A stretch of 36,388 bases of DNA from NCBI GenBank assembly GCA_944359725.1, contig CALVSY010000015.1:1-36388 (forward strand). The letters run 5' to 3'. A program made the translations under genes and the position numbers. Every line of letters starts with the position of its first letter. Positions within the stretch are counted from its first letter, which is position 1. This document shows positions 32,806-36,388 of the stretch, piece after piece. Under the pieces are notes generated by a model. The model was not told the origin of the DNA. It worked only from the letters and a program-made list of their open reading frames with translations, and made no database searches. The DNA is from an uncultured Bacilli bacterium. GTDB lineage: Bacteria; Bacillota_I; Bacilli_A; RF39; UBA660.

Positions 32806-33360
32806 TTAAAACATATTATTTATCTGGTCATCATTGTTTGACATATTAAAGTTATTAGGTGTATTAACGTTAGAATTACCATTTGAATTTACGTTTAAAT
32901 TTTGATTCGTACTCATATTAGCGTTCATATTAGTACTCGAATTCATATTAAGATTATTATTTAAATTAGTATTCATATTAACGTTCATATTGTTATTAAA
33001 ATTCGTATTAGTATTCATATTTACATTGTTATTCATATTTGCATTATTATTTAAATTAACATTATTATTTACGTTTGAATTTATATTACTATTTAAAACA
33101 TCACCTAGTTTTTTTGATGATTCGTTAGTTTCAGTAATGGTTTCTACTTGATTATCATTTTGATTATCTGCTATGTTTGAATCATTAGCCTGCTTTTTAC
33201 TATTTTGCTCATCATCATAAACATCATAATCAATTAGTATTTTTCCTATCTTTTTTTGTTTTCTTAAGTATCTATCTCCAAAAAAGCCAATAATAACGCA
33301 CACTATGAAAGCAACTATCGCTATTATTAGCATAGGGCTTTCTCCAAACAACTCGCTCAT
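32806..33360 (-). CDS. Membrane-anchored protein with an Asn-rich low-complexity tail
   Basis: 184 residues. One N-terminal membrane helix (about 9-27) is followed by a basic cytoplasm-side stretch (RYLRKQKKIGK), an acidic/Gln part, and then about 90 residues made almost only of Asn alternating with Met, Val, Leu, Thr and Ser (NVNMNTNTNFNNN-type). The DNA is a degenerate ATTAAC/ATTCAT-type repeat. Such tails are disordered and can vary in length by replication slippage. No family recognised; it is chromosomal and transcribed with the 243-aa gene's direction. Confidence 0.7.
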   Translation of the reverse strand: MSELFGESPMLIIAIVAFIVCVIIGFFGDRYLRKQKKIGKILIDYDVYDDEQNSKKQANDSNIADNQNDNQVETITETNESSKKLGDVLNSNINSNVNNNVNLNNNANMNNNVNMNTNTNFNNNMNVNMNTNLNNNLNMNSSTNMNANMSTNQNLNVNSNGNSNVNTPNNFNMSNNDDQINNMF

Positions 33361-33422
33361 ATATCCACCTCTTATTCTTTTATAATATTAACAAATTTTT
33401 AATAAAAACACAACATGTTTTG

Positions 33423-34154
33423 TTAATTGATTTTTAAATTAATAGTTGTTTTTAGCCTTTCTAAGGCTCCATTCTTATATATTTCAACTACTCTATAAGT
33501 TGCATTACCATCCTTAACAGAAGATTTAAACCTATTATCAAATGCCTCCTTTATCTTATCTTCACTTATTTCATAATTAAAATTAGCAAAATAATCACTT
33601 AATTCAGTTCTTATTATTCTAGGAGAAAAAAGTTCGTTTCTAGAGTATATTACCGCCTCAACATAATCAACACTATTAGTGTTATATCTAACGGTTATCT
33701 CTAAATTATTTGAAGAACCATCATAATCGTAATAAGATTTGTTTATAACGAAGTCCTCATATCCATTTCCACTTACCGTATCATACTTATCACATCCAAA
33801 AGATTCACAATAAGAAGATAACATACTATTTATCTTTGAATATCCCTTACTCATTTGGCTATTTATAAAATAAATACCAACCGTATTTAAAAGTAAATAA
33901 ATAAAAAATATAATTAGCGTGATTATAATACTTTTTTTAACATCATACTTATTTGTGTTTTTTATAAATAATATGTTAAAAATAATTCCCACTATTAAAA
34001 GAATTATATTAATTGTTAAAAATATGTTTAAAAGCAAACTATAAAAACCTAACTGCGAATAAATTATTCTAAAAAAAACTAAAGTAATTAAGGTTATAAT
34101 GTTAACAACGAATAAAACATATCCATTCTTTTTTATTTCTAATTTTTCTTCCAT
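33423..34154 (-). CDS. Membrane protein of unknown function
   Basis: 243 residues with three hydrophobic helices in the first half (about 10-30, 38-62, 75-98) and a hydrophilic C-terminal half holding two cysteines in ESFGCDKYDTV-type context. The C-terminal part is predicted to mix strands and helix (NNLEITVRYNTNSVDYVEAVIYS). ATG preceded by GGAGGT and an extended TGGTATAAT promoter (34172-34180), divergent from the UPF0316 gene. No family recognised. Confidence 0.7.
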   Translation of the reverse strand: MEEKLEIKKNGYVLFVVNIITLITLVFFRIIYSQLGFYSLLLNIFLTINIILLIVGIIFNILFIKNTNKYDVKKSIIITLIIFFIYLLLNTVGIYFINSQMSKGYSKINSMLSSYCESFGCDKYDTVSGNGYEDFVINKSYYDYDGSSNNLEITVRYNTNSVDYVEAVIYSRNELFSPRIIRTELSDYFANFNYEISEDKIKEAFDNRFKSSVKDGNATYRVVEIYKNGALERLKTTINLKIN

Positions 34155-34171
34155 AAGTAACCTCCGTAAAT

Positions 34172-34180
34172 ATTATACCA
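34172..34180 (-). promoter_or_regulatory. Extended -10 promoter of the 243-aa membrane protein
   Basis: TGGTATAAT on the minus strand about 17 bases upstream of the start; -35 weak. Confidence 0.55.
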
Positions 34181-34200
34181 CTATATAGGAAATTTTTGTA

Positions 34201-34229
34201 TTGAAGAAAAAAAATATTTGTGTTATTAT
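34201..34229 (+). promoter_or_regulatory. Promoter of the UPF0316 gene
   Basis: TTGAAG (34201-34206), 17-bp spacer, TATTAT (34224-34229) on the plus strand, with AAGGAG shortly downstream. Confidence 0.6.
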
Positions 34230-34249
34230 AAAAGAGCAATAAGGAGAAA

Positions 34250-34765
34250 ATGATGAAAATACTTTCAATTTGTTTAATAATATTTTTTGCAAGAATAGTT
34301 GACGTATCACTTGGTACATTTGTTACCATACTAACTGTTAAATCAAAAAGAGTTCTTGCAACAATCTTAGGTTTTATCGATGTTATAATATGGTTCTTAG
34401 TTGTAAGAGAAGCTCTAACAACTGATATAAGAAGTTTATGGATAGCAATATCGTATGCATTAGGATACGCAATCGGAACCTTTATTGGTACTACTTTATC
34501 AAATAAGTTAATAAACGGTAAAGTATCCATGCAAGTAGTTTTAGATGAGAAAAACGAAAGTAAGATAAATGAAATAAGAGATAAAGGCTTTGCCGTATCA
34601 CAAGTTAACTGTACCGGAAAAGATAACGTAAACAAATTAATGCTTTTTATAGAACTAGATAAAAAACATTTAGATGAGGCAAAAAAGATAATAAATAAAA
34701 TTGATGAAAATGCATTTATGGTAATAAATGAAACAAAATACGTAGTAAATGGCTTTTTCAAATAA
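34250..34765 (+). CDS. UPF0316/DUF2179-type membrane protein
   Basis: 171 residues. It begins with three close membrane helices (about 5-23, 33-53, 64-86; ARIVDVSLGTFVTILTVKSKRVLATILGFIDVIIWFLVV is the family hallmark of DUF5698/UPF0316) and ends with a DUF2179-like cytoplasmic domain (about 90-171; GFAVSQVNCTGKDNVNKLMLFIELDKKHLDEA). Two adjacent ATGs exist; the second (34253) is better spaced from AAGGAG. DUF2179 domains bind or respond to small ligands in YitT-like proteins; exact function unknown. Confidence 0.85.
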   Translation: MMKILSICLIIFFARIVDVSLGTFVTILTVKSKRVLATILGFIDVIIWFLVVREALTTDIRSLWIAISYALGYAIGTFIGTTLSNKLINGKVSMQVVLDEKNESKINEIRDKGFAVSQVNCTGKDNVNKLMLFIELDKKHLDEAKKIINKIDENAFMVINETKYVVNGFFK

Positions 34766-34775
34766 AGCTTTATGT

Positions 34776-34849
34776 GCCGCTTTAGTTTAATGGTAAAACA
34801 AGTCACTCGTAATGATTAGCTGTAAGTTCGATTCTTACAAGCGGCACCA
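34776..34849 (+). tRNA. tRNA-Thr (CGT anticodon)
   Basis: A complete cloverleaf: acceptor GCCGCTT/AAGCGGC, D-arm GTTT..AAAC, anticodon stem AGTCA/TGATT with loop CTCGTAA (anticodon CGT, reads ACG), T-arm GTAAG-TTCGATT-CTTAC, discriminator A and encoded CCA. Length 74 with CCA. A terminator follows. No sign that the element used it as attachment site within this window. Confidence 0.93.
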
Positions 34850-34859
34850 TTATTAAACT

Positions 34860-34887
34860 AACGAACTATTTGGTTCGTTTTTATTTT
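34860..34887 (+). terminator. Terminator after the tRNA gene
   Basis: Stem AACGAAC / GTTCGTT with a 6-base loop, followed by TTTATTTT on the plus strand. Confidence 0.85.
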
Positions 34888-34896
34888 ATAAATTAT

Positions 34897-34926
34897 TTGA
34901 GTATTTTTTTAATTAAGTGGTATTAT
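34897..34926 (+). promoter_or_regulatory. Promoter of the M18 aminopeptidase gene
   Basis: TTGAGT (34897-34902), 18-bp spacer ending TGG, TATTAT (34921-34926); AAAGGAGGAGG follows. Confidence 0.6.
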
Positions 34927-34945
34927 ATAAAAAGGAGGAGGAAAT

Positions 34946-36328
34946 ATGGAAAAAGATATAATAAATAAAAAAACTAGTGGTTGGTTAAAAATTGATAGTA
35001 ACCTAAAAGAAAAGATATTTGATTTTTGTAAAGGATATATTAAATTTCTAAATACTGCTAAAACAGAAAGAGAAGCTTCAAAGGAAATAATATCTATTTT
35101 AAAAGATTTTGGTTTTAAAAACATTAATGATGTTGATGTATTAAAACCAGGTGATAAAGTATACATGATAAATAGATCAAAAAGTATTTATGCTGCAGTT
35201 ATCGGAAGTAAAAATATAACAGAGGGTGTAAATCTAATTGGCGCTCATATTGACTCACCAAGACTTGATTTAAAACCAAATCCACTTTATGAAGATATTA
35301 AACTTGCCCTTTTTAAAACTCATTATTACGGTGGCATAAAAAAATATCAGTGGACTACGATACCTCTTTCAATTCATGGTGTTATAGTTAAACCAAGTGG
35401 AGAGAAAATAGAAGTAGAAATTGGAGAAAAAGAAGATGATCCTATTTTTACAATAACGGATATACTTCCTCATTTAGCACAAGAACAATACGAAAAAAAG
35501 GTTGGAAAAGCAGTAACTGGTGAAGATTTAAACGTTTTAGTTGGAAGTATTCCAAATGATGATGACAAAGTAAAAGAAAATATAATGAACTTACTTAATG
35601 AAAAATATGGCATTAAAGAAATTGATTTTTACAGTTCAGAACTAGAAGTAGTACCAGCTTTTAAAGCAAAAGATTTAGGATTTGATAGAAGCATGGTAGC
35701 AGCATATGGTCAAGATGATAGAGTTTGTGCCTACACATCATTAAAAGCTTTAACTGATGCTAATGTAAAAGATAAAACGATTGTTTCAATATTTGCTGAT
35801 AAAGAAGAGATTGGAAGCGTTGGAAACACGGGGATGTGTTCACAAATGTTTGATTTATTTATAAACGAATTATTAAATAAAAAAGGCGAGAACACACCTG
35901 GTGCTTTAAACAAAACATATTGTAATTCAATGATGTTATCCGCAGACGTTGGTGCAGGAATCGATCCAAACTATAAATCAACCGCAGAAGAAAATAACGC
36001 ATCAAAAATTGGTTTTGGTGTTGAACTTAATAAATATACTGGATCCGGTGGCAAATCCGGAGCATCTGATGCAAACGCAGAATTCGTTGCAAAAGTAAGA
36101 AGAATCTTTGAAGAAAAAAGCGTAAAATACCAAGTATCAGAACTTGGTAAAGTAGACTTAGGAGGCGGAGGCACCATTGCCTATATTCTAGCAGATAAAG
36201 GAATGGATGTAATAGACTGTGGTGTTCCTGTTATATCAATGCATTCTCCTTATGAAGTAACAAGCAAATTTGATATATATAGTGCATACCTTGCATATAA
36301 AGCATTTTTTGGGATAATTGTCAAATAG
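34946..36328 (+). CDS. M18-family aminopeptidase
   Basis: 460 residues, normal for M18 (aspartyl aminopeptidase-like, as ApeA/LapB). Metal and active-site segments are visible: GAHIDSPRLDLKPNP, YGQDDRVCAYTSL, FADKEEIGSVG, SADVGAGIDPNY, DLGGGGTIAY and VISMHSPYEVTSKFD. The enzyme removes N-terminal residues from peptides in the cytoplasm. AAAGGAGGAGGAAAT precedes the ATG. It ends TAG shortly before the window edge. Confidence 0.95.
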   Translation: MEKDIINKKTSGWLKIDSNLKEKIFDFCKGYIKFLNTAKTEREASKEIISILKDFGFKNINDVDVLKPGDKVYMINRSKSIYAAVIGSKNITEGVNLIGAHIDSPRLDLKPNPLYEDIKLALFKTHYYGGIKKYQWTTIPLSIHGVIVKPSGEKIEVEIGEKEDDPIFTITDILPHLAQEQYEKKVGKAVTGEDLNVLVGSIPNDDDKVKENIMNLLNEKYGIKEIDFYSSELEVVPAFKAKDLGFDRSMVAAYGQDDRVCAYTSLKALTDANVKDKTIVSIFADKEEIGSVGNTGMCSQMFDLFINELLNKKGENTPGALNKTYCNSMMLSADVGAGIDPNYKSTAEENNASKIGFGVELNKYTGSGGKSGASDANAEFVAKVRRIFEEKSVKYQVSELGKVDLGGGGTIAYILADKGMDVIDCGVPVISMHSPYEVTSKFDIYSAYLAYKAFFGIIVK

Positions 36329-36365
36329 TGTGTGTGAACACAAAATAAGTGAAAATTATAGAGAT

Positions 36366-36388
36366 GGTTAATGCATTAAGCATTGACC
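36366..36388 (+). terminator. Hairpin at the window edge, possible terminator
   Basis: 9-bp stem (GGTTAATGC / GCATTGACC, one G-U on plus-strand RNA, 5-base loop) about 40 bases after the M18 stop. The window ends at the stem, so a T-run cannot be seen. Confidence 0.4.

Noticed and set aside
34102-34806. Long minus-strand frame of 234 codons
   Set aside because: Antisense to the well-supported UPF0316 gene, with no ribosome site and a low-complexity translation.
34776-34849. tRNA-Thr as the integration site of the element
   Set aside because: It is separated from the element by seven kilobases of housekeeping genes, and no copy of its 3' end was noticed near parA.
1-36388. CRISPR array, insertion sequence or antibiotic-resistance cargo
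   Set aside because: No regular repeat-spacer pattern, transposase or known resistance protein was found on either strand.

Overview
The window is strongly AT-rich, low-GC Gram-positive DNA (a Bacillota lineage, plausibly an uncultured gut Bacilli/Tenericutes-like bacterium). Signs are AGGAGG-type ribosome sites, extended -10 promoters (TGnTATAAT), ribosomal proteins L13/S9, a cdaA-cdaR pair and cell-wall proteins with sortase. TGA is used as a stop and Trp is TGG, so the standard bacterial code fits. Species cannot be named from this sequence.

About 0-27 kb is most of an integrative and conjugative element of the Tn1549/CTn type, read almost entirely on the minus strand, so the functional order runs right to left. 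It begins with parA-parB (27.0-25.3 kb) and a surface cluster: an anchored Thr-rich protein, a thioester/SpaA-repeat adhesin and its sortase. DNA-processing genes follow: a small paralogous protein, SSB, a Toprim primase-like protein, a candidate oriT, HU and MobC. Then come a lipoprotein, the relaxase, PcfB, the VirD4 coupling protein, a Maff2 small membrane protein, a TrbL/VirB6-like protein, a 170-aa protein, PrgI, the VirB4 ATPase and a CHAP hydrolase. Two secreted proteins of unknown function close the transfer operon.

The left part (0.7-6.6 kb) is phage-like: a 789-aa protein with four wall-binding repeats and a Rv2525c/DUF1906 glycosidase-like domain, a TcdE-type holin, a small sigma factor, a holin-like membrane protein and an M23 endolysin. 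Neither hydrolase has a signal peptide, so the two holin-like proteins may export them or cause lysis. No integrase, excisionase or resistance gene is visible; the left end lies outside the window.

From about 27.2 kb the DNA is ordinary chromosome: htrA, an Abi_2 (HEPN) gene, rpsI-rplM, cdaR-cdaA, two membrane proteins and, on the plus strand, a UPF0316 membrane protein, tRNA-Thr(CGT) and an M18 aminopeptidase.

The most unusual pattern is regulatory. At four places in the element an intrinsic terminator lies in front of a gene: parA (after an 18-codon leader peptide), the 166-aa secreted protein and the 789-aa lysin (each after a good promoter), and the sigma factor (within an in-frame upstream reading frame). 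A fifth terminator sits directly before the relaxase, whose best start codon is ATT. This looks like leader attenuation or antitermination, or else a set of small RNAs.
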